Positions 1 to 10,340 of a DNA stretch of 64,000 nt are shown piece by piece. Source of the DNA: Larix kaempferi (Eukaryota; Streptophyta; Pinopsida; Pinales; Pinaceae). Position numbers and translations under genes: made by a program. The DNA lies in NCBI GenBank assembly GCA_027924585.1, contig BSBM01000319.1, positions 4,245,001-4,309,000 on the forward strand. Direction: 5' to 3'. The notes under the pieces were generated by a model. The model saw nothing but the letters and a program-made list of their open reading frames with translations. It was not told where the DNA came from and ran no database searches. Each line of letters starts with the position of its first letter. Positions within the stretch are counted from its first letter, which is position 1.

Positions 1-448
1 AGTCCCTTCCATCGTCAGCGTGTTCAAAACGACTGTCTTTTCGTTAAATGTTGAAGCAGTTCATTGCAACGGTCATATAACGACTATTTTTCTGAAATTT
101 TTTTGTAACGGCTATTTTTTAGAGTCTTGCGCCGAGCTGCGCGGCAAGCCATCTGCGATCCTACGCAGTTACTTTGCAGTGCCAAAATGTTTCAACTACG
201 CAGTTTCAATTTTTTTTTTTTTTCTTGCACAGCTTTAGCAGTGTTGCGCAGGGCATACATCGTCCTTCTTATCATACATGTACAGCCTCCTTTACATTTC
301 TAGTGTCCAATTTCAACTGTACTTGACACTTAGAAATTTCTTCCTCTGCTTGTTATTCAGGATTCTGCGAAGCAGGACTATCGTGATATAGCTTTAGTCT
401 GCTTCCATTTATCAAAGTTGGTAGGGTATTGCCAACTAAATTGGCTAT
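1..448 (-). other. GyA non-coding spacer downstream of integrase
   Basis: No ORF is supported here. The stretch aligns with 59930-60370 of GyC, for example the shared block around 'tagtgtccaatttcaactg' at 300-320, so it is the spacer between integrase and the accessory ORF. In GyC this spacer is followed by a TATA-like box and the accessory ORF. In GyA those parts would lie just left of the window. Confidence 0.6.
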
Positions 449-1506
449 CTAGACTGCACCCGTGTTAGTAACATGTATCACAGTATTTGGGCCAAGCCAA
501 TGCATCTTAAATTTACCGGGAAACTTCATGAACTTGCTATCATACAGGAGGACTAGGTCACCTACCTGAAAGCACTTGCTCTTTATATGGCGATCATGCC
601 ATGCTTTCTCATGGTCTTTCTGAACTTGTTGGTGGAAGTTGGCAATGAAATGATCTTCCTCCAACCAAATGAGGTGTAGCAACCTTTCTTCTAATGCTGC
701 GTGGTCTGCCATCCCTGTGAACGCAACGATCCGCAAACTAGGGACAATATATTCCATTGGCATTATAGCTTCCTACCCATAAGCCAACTGAAAAGGTGTA
801 TGTCCTGTCAATTTCTTGCATGTAGTCCTGTATGCCCATAACACAGAGGAGACGCGCAGATCCCAATCATCCCTATTTACGTTGCAGACCTTAGTGAGTG
901 CATTCTCCAATATTTTATTGAAATCCTCAATAGTGCCATTTGCCTGTGGATGATATGGAGTACTGCACTGATGACGAATGTGGAATTCCTCTGTAAGTGC
1001 CTCAATGGTCTTGTTCAAAAAGTGAGTACCTTGGTCACTCATCAAAATCTTCAGACAGCCAAATCTTGACAATATGTCTTCGAAAATGAACTGCGTAGCA
1101 GTACTGGCGCTACAGTCCTTTACCGGCTTTGCTTCCGCCCATCTGGTGAGGTAATCAGTAGCAGTAATAATATACCTCGCACCAGTTCTTTTTCCTGGTG
1201 GGTTTATAGGATCCACAAAATCAATTGCCCATTTCTCAAACACCTGCAAGGTCAACTGTGGGTTTAACGACATCTCATCCCTTCGCGAAAGTTTCCCTGT
1301 CCTTTGTTAGACATCATAGTTCTTGCAGTGTTTTTTGGAATCTTTGTGGATCTTGGGCCACCATAGCCCTGCGCGCAATATCTTCTACATGGTAGCCCTT
1401 CTTGCATAGTGACCTCCCGCGATCCCTGAATGCGCGTCTTCTAGAATAAATGGTTTCTCATGATCTAGTATGCATCTGCGAAGGACTTCATCTGGTCTGA
1501 GTTTGT
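449..1506 (-). pseudogene. GyA integrase (degenerate)
   Basis: This is a Ty3/gypsy integrase, which would insert the cDNA into host chromatin. The core at 773-1273 shows '[12 protein letters not shown]' (first catalytic Asp), 'LMSDQGTHF' (second Asp) and '[12 protein letters not shown]' (catalytic Glu), so the DDE triad is legible. The N-terminal zinc-binding part (1274-1506) keeps a His pair ('AHSGIAGGHYARR') but contains in-frame stops. The C-terminal segment 449-763 is offset by a stop and shows 'FQVGDLVLLYDSKFMKFPGK', typical of the domain after the core. No chromodomain follows. Sure of family; the product cannot be active. Confidence 0.88.
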
Positions 1507-1510
1507 ATAA

Positions 1511-3152
1511 CTAACCTGTAATTATAGTGAAGTCTGCGGCACGCACAACTAGCTGTTTCTTATGCTGGACAGATAATTCCTGCGGTGCCAGCCCTATTAT
1601 CAGAAAATTAATGATATCCTTATAATAATCATCGGCAACCTGTATAGAAAATAGATGTGCATCAAGCATACTGTCTTCAATGTTCGTCGACTCTTCTCCT
1701 GTCTCAATCCTTGACAGATGATCAGGTCCCAAGTTCAGTCTACCTCGCTTAACAATAATCTCAAAGTCATATTCCTGGAATAGCAGTAGCCATCTGCATA
1801 TGCATCCCCCTATCACTGGCTTATTGACCAAGTATTTCAATGTAGAATGGTTAGTGAACATAAGGAAGTGCGTACCAAGCAAGTAATGTCTGAATTTCTG
1901 TAGGGCATATACCATCGCAAGACCTTCCCTCTTAGTAGTAGTATAGTTTTTTTTTTTCTGTTGTTGAGAGCTTCCTGCTCGAGAATGAAATAGGGTGGTC
2001 AATACCTCCTTCTCCTGGATGAGCTAATACGATTCCCAAGGCAATGCATGATGCGTCAACATGGACATGAAATGGCTTCGTCCAATCTGGAAAGATTAGA
2101 ATCAGTGCAGTCACCATCTTTTCTTTTAGTGTATCAAAACCCTGTTCGCATTCCGCGTTCCAAATGAACGGTGCATCTTTCTTTAGTAGCTTTTCCATTG
2201 CTGCGGTTATTTGCACGTAACCCTTTATAAATTTCCTGTAGTATCCAGTATGGCCTAAGGTAGAGTGCAACATCTTGACTGAATTTGGTGTTGGCAAGTT
2301 CACAATTATTGCGATCTTCGCAGGATCCACCATCAATCCTTGCTTACAAACAATGTGTCCAGGTAGAATTCCATAAGGAACACAAAAAATACACTTCTTT
2401 AGATTTAAAGAGATCTGATGTTGTCGACACTTCTCAAGCATCATTCTGAGGTTCGCACAATGGTTCTTCAATAGACCAAAGATAGTCCAATCATCAAAAT
2501 AGGCTTCGAGAAACTTATGCATAAACTCTTTGAATGTTGCGACGACCACTCTAGAAAATATGGTAGGTGCGTTCTTTAGGCCAAAAGGCATTACTGTGTA
2601 CTGGAACGACCCCCATTCTGTAGAAAAAGTCGTCTTATGCCTGTTTGCGGGATCAATACTTATCTGATGATACCCCGAAAAACCATCAGTAAAAGAATAG
2701 GCCTCATTCCCTCCAACATTATCAAGCACTCCATCCGTGAAAGGAGTGGGGAATGGGTCGTGCATGGAAGCATCATTCAATTTTCTGAGATCCACACAGA
2801 TCCTGATCTCACCCTTCTCTTTCTTGTATTGAATGACCATGGGACTAATCCACTCTGATTCCTCGATAGGCTCAATGATTCCTGCTTCAAGCATCTTATC
2901 CAACACTGCGCGTACTCTTTCTTTGTAGCGCGGATTTAGTCTGTACGGTCTCTGCTTCATGGGATTTGCACTTGGCTTCAACGGTATTTTCATGATTCCT
3001 AGCTCTCCCAGAATTCCTTTCATTTGTGTAAATTTTTTCGGAAACAACTCCTGATACTCATGCACAGTGTCTGCGATCTCTGCAACAATCTGATCATGCC
3101 AATAGTCTCCGATTGCTGCGAACTTCGGTTCTTCGCTTGTGCTAATATTCAC
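1511..3152 (-). pseudogene. GyA reverse transcriptase-RNase H (frameshifted)
   Basis: Reverse transcriptase spans roughly 2030-3152, with 'QRPYRLNPRYKERV', 'RICVDLRKLND', 'FSGYHQISID', 'MPFGLKNAP' and the catalytic 'YFDD' at 2490-2501. RNase H follows (1511-2090) with 'VHVDASCIALG' and 'YALQKFRHYLLG'. Its usual T-D-H motif reads 'FTNHSTLKYL', so a catalytic Asp has become Asn. The reading frame shifts near 1947-1960, at a run of T on the plus strand. RT frame and RNase H frame overlap there. It would copy the element's RNA into DNA. The frame break and the Asp loss indicate a dead copy. Confidence 0.9.
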
Positions 3153-3155
3153 CTT

Positions 3156-3915
3156 CTATGTTTTTACTGGTCTGCTCATATCTGGGATTTCTAATGGAGG
3201 TCCTTCTACGTCGCGTGCACCCTCCGATTCTGGTATGTTTATGTTGCGCGGGTCGTCCTCATCGTCTTCATTTCTATCATTGATGTCTTCAGCTAGGGTA
3301 TAACACTCTATGGGATGTTCTTCATGTTCCTTCCATTCTGAGTGTAGGTTTGTAGGAACGCTATCTGCCTCGAAGAATTCTTCCCATGTAGTATCTTCAT
3401 GAAGACAGTCTCCCCTAAATATGCGTTCCTTAATTAATTGCAATGCTTCATGGATCAGCGGGTTCTCGTCCTCGAAGATGAAGTCCCTCTGGAAGTTCGT
3501 AGTCAACATTGCCCAATCAGTGGTTTCCCTATGCAACTCCAGGTCTAGGTACCATTTCTTCGAAATGCCCTCATCGAGCGTATGTACAAATAGATGCACC
3601 CATTCTTCATGTGGCATTTCCAGCCATGTCTGCGAACAGACTTCAATGTGCTTACTAGGATTTGTTTGTCCATTAAACTTTTCAAAGGGTAAAGTAACCT
3701 GGTCAGCAAACCGAATCTGCATGTTAATTTTGCATTGATCCCACTTAGTCAATGTCTACTTGTGCGCATTCCACCACCTGGCGGGTGTGTCGCGCAGTGC
3801 CATATCCAATGCTGGTAATCTGTGCTCATCTGCAATAGCTACAGTGTATTCTTGGATGAAAGTGCAAACATTAGCAGAACCATCATATGTGGGAATAGGA
3901 CTTACCTCCTTTCCA
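3156..3915 (-). pseudogene. GyA second capsid-like domain between protease and RT
   Basis: Between protease and RT lies a stretch that looks like a second Gag capsid-type domain. In order it shows 'IPTYDGSANV', 'LPALDMALRDTPARWWNAHK', a stop near 3753, then 'HEEWVHLFVHTLDEGISKKW', 'LELHRETTDWAMLTTNFQRD' and 'EALQLIKERIF'. An acidic tail rich in E and D runs to the RT start. The same block, in the same place, is found in GyB (50261-50800) and GyC (63050-63866). The layout of Trp, Phe and Leu resembles retrotransposon Gag, but the fold assignment is an inference. It could instead be a lineage-specific linker. Confidence 0.6.
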
Positions 3916-4946
3916 ATCCAGTGGAGTGATTTCGTAACCTGCATACATCTTCTTACTGATACTTCATGCATCCGCCTTTGCCAATTTTCCATCCTTGCCT
4001 TCGAATCAGAGATACAGGAGCTATCACATCTCCAGCTGAGTGTACCATCTGTAGCAGGATTAATGTAATCTTCCTGGTTCGCTGTGAGCTGGTATAGTCT
4101 GTCCAAGTCTTGAGCCTTAGATTCCTCCTGAATCGGCTCGCTGTATCTGTCACCATCTGCAGGATCCAACGGTGGAATGACCCTAAGATGCTTCCCTTCA
4201 AATATCATCTTCTTTGTTTTTAAGTTGATGATATCCAAGTTATCAATAGCCCAGTCAATTCCTAGCAGTGCAGGAAAAGGATGACTATCATCCACAATAT
4301 CGATAACTTCAAAGTCTACATGACTTTGGACTCCATTGATGTCGACTATCACGTCAGCTAACCGGCCAAAAGGTATGACTTTCTCTTGGTTAGCCATCCT
4401 CAACTAGATAGGTGACCATGACAACTTTGGTCGACCCATCTGCTGCCATGTCTGCTTAGTTAAGACATTTGCTTCGAATCCCAGATCAAGGATGACTTCA
4501 TCCAATTCAAAATATCCTATCTGCGCAGTAAGTCTCATTTCTCATCCTGTTCTTTTATGCTTCCTTATGTGATGTACTGCGCTATCAAAAGTCTCTATTC
4601 CAGTTTGTGGCTCATACTGGTTTATGAGCTTCTGTAGCTCTACTATGGCATTTTCACTTTTTAGTAGCTTCATGCAGCTTCACAGGAACTGCGCAACGGA
4701 AGTGCTGACATCCATCGCAGTGCTTGTTTTATCATAAGCCACTAGCATGTCTTCAACATGCGGTGCTTCATTGTGCAACGGGATCTGCTGTGACTCTGTT
4801 GCTGGTTCTCTGAAGGTATCCCACATGTCGATAAAGACTTCCTTGTTCTTTCGTAGGTCGAGAGCATGTATTTTTCCCAGAGCTTTCCTTATCCATACTG
4901 TCTCAAGAGGGGTCTGCCTTGTGTGAGCCTCCCCTGACGTGGAAGC
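3916..4946 (-). pseudogene. GyA aspartic protease with conserved flanks
   Basis: The protease core carries 'EVILDLGFEANVLTKQTW' (active-site D-L-G at about 4480-4491), then 'VIPFGRLADVIVDINGVQSH' and 'PFPALLGIDWA'. A stop near 4404 breaks the frame. Upstream (4561-4946) is the gag-to-protease joint, matching GyB 51450-51817. Downstream (3916-4200) is a linker with 'CDSSCISDS' and 'RRMHEVSVRRC' that recurs in GyB and GyC. The protease would cleave the Gag-Pol polyprotein. D-L-G in place of D-S/T-G is shared with GyB, so it is probably the family state and not a local mutation. Confidence 0.75.
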
Positions 4947-5830
4947 TTATGCTCCCCTATTGTGACCTGTCTGAGCACCACTATACGTGACCACATTGAT
5001 GCTCGGGTCTATTGGTCTTCTCTCCGCTGCGATCCACTGGACGTTCGTGTTTGGTTTGTCCGTCCGTCTTCTTTTCTGCATTTCAACCTCTAGTACTGGG
5101 AAATCTTCAATAACATGCTCAAATGATTTACAATAATTGCACATAGTGCATGGGTTAACACAATCTCTAGATATGTGACCTAGCTGGCCACAATTATAAC
5201 AAATGACCTGGCAGTGGCCTCTTCCCTGCGCCGGGCCAGCATTTCTTCCTCTTCCATGGTATCCAGCACCACGACCTATGTATCCTCTTTGGTCATATTG
5301 TGCATTCTCTTGTTTTGGCTGGTTATCTTCCTGTATGCGGTACAATCCAGTGCCTCTCATTAAGTCCATATCTCATTTTCTCTCATTCATTAGCTCATAT
5401 GCGCGGCAGTTGGATTCATCATGTCCAACTGATTTACAGAAAGTGCAGTGTAAATTTTTAGGTGTTTTCACATATTTCTGTATAAGATAGCACTCTTCAG
5501 GTCTGTGTCCTGTCATTCTACAAATTTCACACCATGGGGCCTGATTTTGATTTATTGGGTTGGGCACACCACTATTAAGATAGTCGCGGAATAAAGGTCA
5601 ATGCTCCCGGTCATGGCCTTCTCCTTTACAACTTGTACACCAGACCTCATGTCTAGGTTCATACCTTTGTTCTTTTCCATTCTTCATGCTTTGCAGCTCT
5701 AGTGTCAGGGTGGTCAGTTGGTTCTGAATCTGAGACATTCCAGAACTAGTCTCACCAATTGGCGAAGCCTCTAGCTTCATTGCGATCTCCAAGGCCTCTA
5801 CCTGCGACATAACCTTCTGCTGCATCAATG
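4947..5830 (-). pseudogene. GyA nucleocapsid with five zinc knuckles
   Basis: Several CX2CX4HX4C knuckles lie in series: 'CTSCKGEGHDREH' followed by a stop where the last Cys is expected, 'CEICRMTGHRPEEC', 'CTFCKSVGHDESNC', 'CYNCGQLGHISRDC' and 'CNYCKSFEHVIEDF' (last Cys replaced). Between knuckles 3 and 4 is a Gly/Arg-rich stretch ('GRGAGYHGRGRNAGPAQGRG'). These domains bind genomic RNA during packaging. Stops near 5370 and 5597 split the region into three ORFs. Five knuckles is more than the one or two usual in plant retrotransposon Gag. Confidence 0.85.
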
Positions 5831-6600
5831 GTAATCTAATATGGGGAAATAACGCAACAATGAACCATTCCTTATGCTATTCCAGGGCTATAACAAAGCT
5901 CACTTGGTCTAATAGGGTTTTGAACTTGTGATCAAACTCCCAAACCGTTTCAGTCGATTTCTGCTTTATTTCTTTCAACTCGGTTATACACTGATATTCA
6001 GATTTGGGTTTCTTAAACTATGTCACCAGCGCAGCTTTAATTTCTGCAAGGGTTCTCGTCTGTGTGTTAGAGTACTTCATGAACCAATGTAAAGCTCTGT
6101 CCCTGAAAGTGGTGATGAGTTTTGCTCTCTTCACGGCATCATCCTGGATTTGTCTTACACACCATACAGCTTCGCAAAGGAACCAATGCTGGTCAAGGTA
6201 TTCTAGGCCAGTTCCTTTGAATATCGACAGCTTCATATCTATGTTTTCCATTGTTATATTAGGTGGTGGGGTGCCTGGATTAGCGTGCAGCTGTTGTGAG
6301 GGGATCTATGCAATGAAAACAAATGGGCTTATTGGGATAGAGGTACTAGGATGAGTATTCTGCGGGGTGGGATGTGTGACGGGTGGGTTTTGAGATAAAG
6401 GTGGTGCGGTCTCTATAGCCGGTGGGTTCTTAGGGGTAAATGGTGGTGCAGCTTTGTTGTCAAGGTCACAAGGAATCTCAGTATTGATATGGAGTCCAGG
6501 GCCTCCAAGATTCTTATTAAATTTATACCTCTTACCACTTCTAAGATTATGGGTATCTTCGTCAGAGTCACTATATATACTGTTTACCATGACAAACTTA
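5831..6600 (-). pseudogene. GyA gag N-terminus and capsid domain
   Basis: The likely gag start is the Met at 6590, just before an acidic stretch and 'HNLRSGKRY', followed by a Pro/Thr-rich linker. The capsid region then shows 'YLDQHWFLCEAVWCVRQIQD' and 'FRDRALHWFMKYS', a pattern also seen in GyB at 53165-53400. Stops separate the linker (6306-6590) from the capsid (6018-6251), and the tail to 5831 is broken. Gag would form the virus-like particle in the cytoplasm. Confidence 0.75.
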
Positions 6601-6651
6601 AGAATATTACTGCATTCTTAAAACACCTTTCTCAGCTAATAGCATCTTAAT

Positions 6652-6960
6652 TTATAGACTCAGATTGTTCAACAACTTACCTTGGAATCCTCTGAAAAAG
6701 TATGCTTCTGCTTCGCTGTAGGATTTGAGTGTGTCTACAGCAAATTCTGTTACAAAGCCTTCTAGCATATGATCGACCCAAAAAGCAACTGCGTGTGTCA
6801 GTGGGCTGTCTATTGCTTTGAGCTGCGCTATGAGCTCAGGAGTCCACTCTGTAGGAACTCCTCCTTGAAAATAGGTTTTCTTTTCTGCGAGCGGCGAGAT
6901 CCACGTGTGCAACTTGTTTGGAAATGATGCCCAAAAAATATTGTGAATATCTTTCCACAT
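6652..6960 (-). CDS. GyA ORF0, small ORF upstream of gag
   Basis: This ORF of about 102 codons lies between the primer site and gag. Its sequence ('PTEWTPELIAQLKAIDS', 'WVDHMLEGFVTEFAVDTLKS') aligns with GyB 53823-54212 ('LTSWTPALIQELQEVDN', 'WLDHILEGYITEFAVDTTKY'). In both copies a stop separates it from gag, so it may be a distinct product and not the Gag N-terminus. Function unknown; I see no zinc motif, signal peptide or membrane segment. In GyA an extra stop truncates the tail relative to GyB. Confidence 0.55.
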   Translation of the reverse strand: MWKDIHNIFWASFPNKLHTWISPLAEKKTYFQGGVPTEWTPELIAQLKAIDSPLTHAVAFWVDHMLEGFVTEFAVDTLKSYSEAEAYFFRGFQGKLLNNLSL

Positions 6961-7144
6961 ATATCTATCCGACCACTGTGTGTCACATAGATGCGGATGT
7001 CTATTCTATTGCCTTGCAAAGTCTCTTATGGTCTTGTTCCACCAAGCTTGGATTTCTGTCTTCTCAGGATGCTAGTTGTCAAAGCCTTCCGGGAACTGGT
7101 ATTCTTCGTCACACATCAGGAATGCAACTCATCACGGATTCTAG

Positions 7145-7160
7145 CACGGCAACGAAACCA
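7145..7160 (-). promoter_or_regulatory. GyA primer-binding site, tRNA-Asp-like
   Basis: On the minus strand, two bases after the LTR end, the sequence is TGGTTTCGTTGCCGTG. It resembles the plant tRNA-Asp primer site (TGGCGCCGTTGCCGGG) except for three bases in the middle and one near the end. It would prime minus-strand cDNA synthesis. Confidence 0.55.
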
Positions 7161-7162
7161 TT

Positions 7163-8822
7163 TGTTGGCTATAATTGACCCAGAGGTTTTCTTTAAGACC
7201 CGGGTTCTTCGTGGTTTCCCTTTGACCAACAAAACCCCTTCGCACCGACCCTTTCGGCAACGACCTGCGAGCAGGTTGAGGTCTCACCCGAGGTGTATCT
7301 GGGGTACTGCGAAATCAGGTTTCCACAGTAAGTGACGAGTTACGTGGATGGATGTACTGAGCAACGCAACCGGGGGTAAGCGCTGCGAGGTGAGACTGTG
7401 TAGCGATGGGCAGCGCTGCGGTCCGCACCACTAAGTCCTTCTACTGCAAGACTTCTACTGAGACTGCGAACAATCCGGTTCAACTTTATACTTGGAGCAC
7501 ATGAAAACGTTCAAGGTGCTGAACATAGTATCACTCATCCACTCATTCATGCACTGAAAAGACTATTACTCTAACATTCGCTTATACACTTAGAATGTTT
7601 ACGATTTAATTATCTACCGCAGATGTAAATCACTTATCATTCATTCATCTGCTGGGCATAGGAAAGTACTTAAGTAATCTCTTAACACTTGACCAACTAA
7701 CTGATTCACTTTTCTCAAACATAAGCTAAATGTTCACCATTCATCTATTCATGCAGAACTTAACATATCATCTCCGTACCTCTTTTGATGGCAAATGCAT
7801 ACAATAGTTCTCTCATAACATCATGCAAGGAAACATCTAGACATTTATTTACAGAAAACATAGATAAGCATTCATCCATAAAACATAATCGCACAACACA
7901 ACATTTAACGTGGTTCACTCCCTCGGATGGGAAGCTACGTCCACAAGAATGGTTGGTAATATATATCTTTAAAAGGGATGGGGACAACCATTCTTAGTCT
8001 GCGCACTCAGTTGTGGACTCTCCTTCTTCTTAGATAGTTCTCTGCACACACAGCTGCAGAGCCTTTACAATCTTCTCAACTCAAAAGAGATTTTACAATA
8101 CAACATCCAGAACCCAAAAATGTAACAACAAAAAGTAACCCCATCCCATACAAAATTGTCTTCTTAAATAGACCATGCCCGAAGGTCATGTCTTTACAAT
8201 GCTGAAGGCCTAAACCCAACAACCCTTAGGGCTTACAAAACTGTGTCGGTTTCCCTAAACCGGTTTGCTGGCATCTGGTAGCGTCTGCTTCATCGTGGCA
8301 TTTCTCCACGTCTTCATTCGGTCGCTATCGGCCTTCCTATCGCACGCGTGCCAACAGGTCACTTTCACTGAACCGTTCATCTCTAAGGGTCTCTCCCACT
8401 AGGCATGCCAAGCCATCACTTTCCCTGAGATGTCCTTTCCTTAACAAACTCGTGCATTGGCCACCTTCCTGATTTACTCATGCCCGCCTCTCGGCACTCC
8501 TGGAGCATCTTTCCAAAATTAGACCACTACTGGTCCATCCGGTACTTGTACCTGATCCTTGTCCAGCACTCAGCTTTGCTAGCTCCACCTGGCCTGACTG
8601 CTTCGTAGCACTGCTTCCTCGCAGCGCTGGTTTTCGCGGCACTTCCAAAATTCGGATACAGTGCACAACTTCACAGCATGGTCAAAACTTGGATGCTGTG
8701 CACAACTTCACAGCACCCTCAACACTTAGACAAAATTACATCTTTTTCTAAGTTGCGCTCAGCTCAGCTTTTCCTGCTTATCAAAAGTGTTACCAAAACT
8801 TTGTCCCAACTTGGGCCCAACA
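7163..8822 (-). repeat. GyA 5' LTR (about 1.66 kb)
   Basis: On the plus strand the LTR starts TGTTGG and ends CCAACA, a perfect 6-bp terminal inverted repeat with TG/CA ends. The inner end abuts the primer site. The outer end abuts the GATGAT repeat of CopA, which sets the border at 8822. No second copy is in the window, so the ends rest on the TG/CA rule and on context. No strong coding content; ORFs such as 8478-8666 are chance. Confidence 0.55.
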
Positions 8823-9260
8823 CTCATCGACCTCATCGTCGGGACAAGTAATCTCATCATCGACCTCATTTTCAGAACAGGTAACCTCATCATCGACCTC
8901 ATCATCGAAATAGGTAACCTCATCATCGACCTTATCGTCAGAACAGGTAACCTCATCATCGATACAAGTATCCTCATCATCGATACAGGTATCCACATCA
9001 TCAATACAAGTATCCTCATCATCAATACAATTATCCTCATCATCGTTACAAGTATCCTCATCATTGATACAAGTATCCTCATCATCAATACAAGTATCCT
9101 CATCATCAATACAAGTATCCTCATCATCAATACATTATCCTCATCATCGATACAAGTATCCTCATCATCGATACAAGTATCCATATCAAACTAGGTACCC
9201 TCATCATTGATACAGTATCCTCATCATCGATACAAGTATCCACATATCATCATCATCCAT
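8823..9260. repeat. GATGAT-type minisatellite in CopA
   Basis: Tandem units of roughly 18-24 bp built on 'atcctcatcatcgatacaagt' run for about 440 bp, with variants carrying 'tcgacctcatcatcg'. They read through as low-complexity ORFs on both strands, which I treat as non-coding. The repeat lies just downstream of RNase H in the element's orientation, the same place as the GATGAT repeat in CopC. Confidence 0.85.
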
Positions 9261-9289
9261 ATCGCTCCCCCTTTTGAGGAGGGTCCTTT

Positions 9290-10340
9290 TGAACTATACC
9301 AAGCTTGTCTCAGAAATACTCAAACTTTACTTGAGACAGGGGTTTGGTCAATATATCAACAACTTGTTCGTTAGTGCTCACATATTCGAGCCTTATCGCT
9401 CCTTTCTGCACCATATCCAATATATAAAAATATCGGATCTCTATGTACTTTGACTTATAATGGAACACTGGATTCTCAGTCATCTTGATACAACCTGTTT
9501 GTCACACAAGATCACAGTGGGGTCCATATCAGGGTCAAACAATCCTGATAACAATTTCCAAAACCATATCGCTTCACAACTAGCAGAGAAAGCAGCTATA
9601 TATTCCGCTTCAACTATGCTGAAAGCCATAGTAGATTGCTTCCTTCTAAACCACGATATCATGGCATATCCCAGACAATAACATCCACCCGATGTGCTCT
9701 TCCTGTCTGATACACTTCCTACCCAATCAACATCTATGTAGCCATACAATCTGAAGTCATGATCTCCAAGATAATATAGACCAAAGTCTATCGTACCCTT
9801 TAGGTACCTCATCGCATGCTTTACAGCTATCAGGTGAACATGCCTAGGTTCCACTAGATACTGACTCAAGGTGTTCACATCAAAGCATATATTTGGCCTG
9901 GTATTCGTCAGATACATCAATGACCCAATAATCTGTCTGTACAAAGTCACATCCACTAACTCTAATGAGTTATCAGCTAACAACTTCAAGTTGGAATCCA
10001 TGGAAGTGGCCATGGATTTTCATTCCAACATATCAAATCTTTTCAAGATTTCCACAACATACTTTCCTTGGTTGAGAAATATTCCTTCTGGCCCTTGCTA
10101 TACTTCCAGACCTAGGAAGTAATCCATCAATCTGAGATCTTTCATCTCAAATTCTATAGCTATCTTCTTCTTGCTTTTCATGATTTGTTTCTCATTCCCT
10201 GTTAGAAAGAGATCATCCTCATATAGTAATAGTATGACAGGTTCATCATCCATAACCTTAAGGTAAAGGTTAGGATCAGATTTGCTTTTGGTAAATCCTA
10301 GGTTTGTCAATAAGCTATCAATTCTGTGACTGAACATCAT
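9290..10340 (-). pseudogene. CopA reverse transcriptase (C-part) and RNase H
   Basis: The Ty1/copia RT remnant shows 'LTNLGFTKSKSDPNLYLKV' and then 'LLYEDDLFLTGNEKQI': the catalytic Y-V-D-D reads Y-E-D-D. After a stop near 10098 come 'YRQIIGSLMYLTNTRPNICF', 'AVKHAMRYLKGTIDF' and the RNase H segment 'VDWVGSVSDRKSTSGGCYCL' and 'VEAEYIAAFSASCEAIW'. The RNase H tail is traceable in broken frame to about 9290. The N-terminal part of RT is missing or scrambled above 10340. Clearly dead. Confidence 0.85.

Larger units (their letters stand above)
1..8822 (-). mobile_element. GyA: partial Ty3/gypsy LTR retrotransposon
   Basis: The element reads on the minus strand. From high to low coordinates it holds a 5' LTR (7163-8822), a tRNA-Asp-like primer site, ORF0, gag, protease, a second capsid-like domain, RT, RNase H and integrase. 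The 3' end (accessory ORF and 3' LTR) lies left of the window. It is the closest relative of GyC at the right end: their integrases and RTs align almost residue for residue. No chromodomain is seen after the integrase, which with the Asp-type primer site suggests an Athila/Tat-like (OTA) lineage. It seems to be inserted in the GATGAT repeat of CopA, because CopA sequence starts at 8823 and CopA's own 3' LTR is absent. All genes carry stops or frameshifts. Confidence 0.85.

Noticed and set aside
8759-9194. ORFs of 135-141 codons on both strands in the GATGAT repeat of CopA
   Set aside because: They are translations of a tandem repeat with no stop in several frames, of low complexity and without a start context or homologue.
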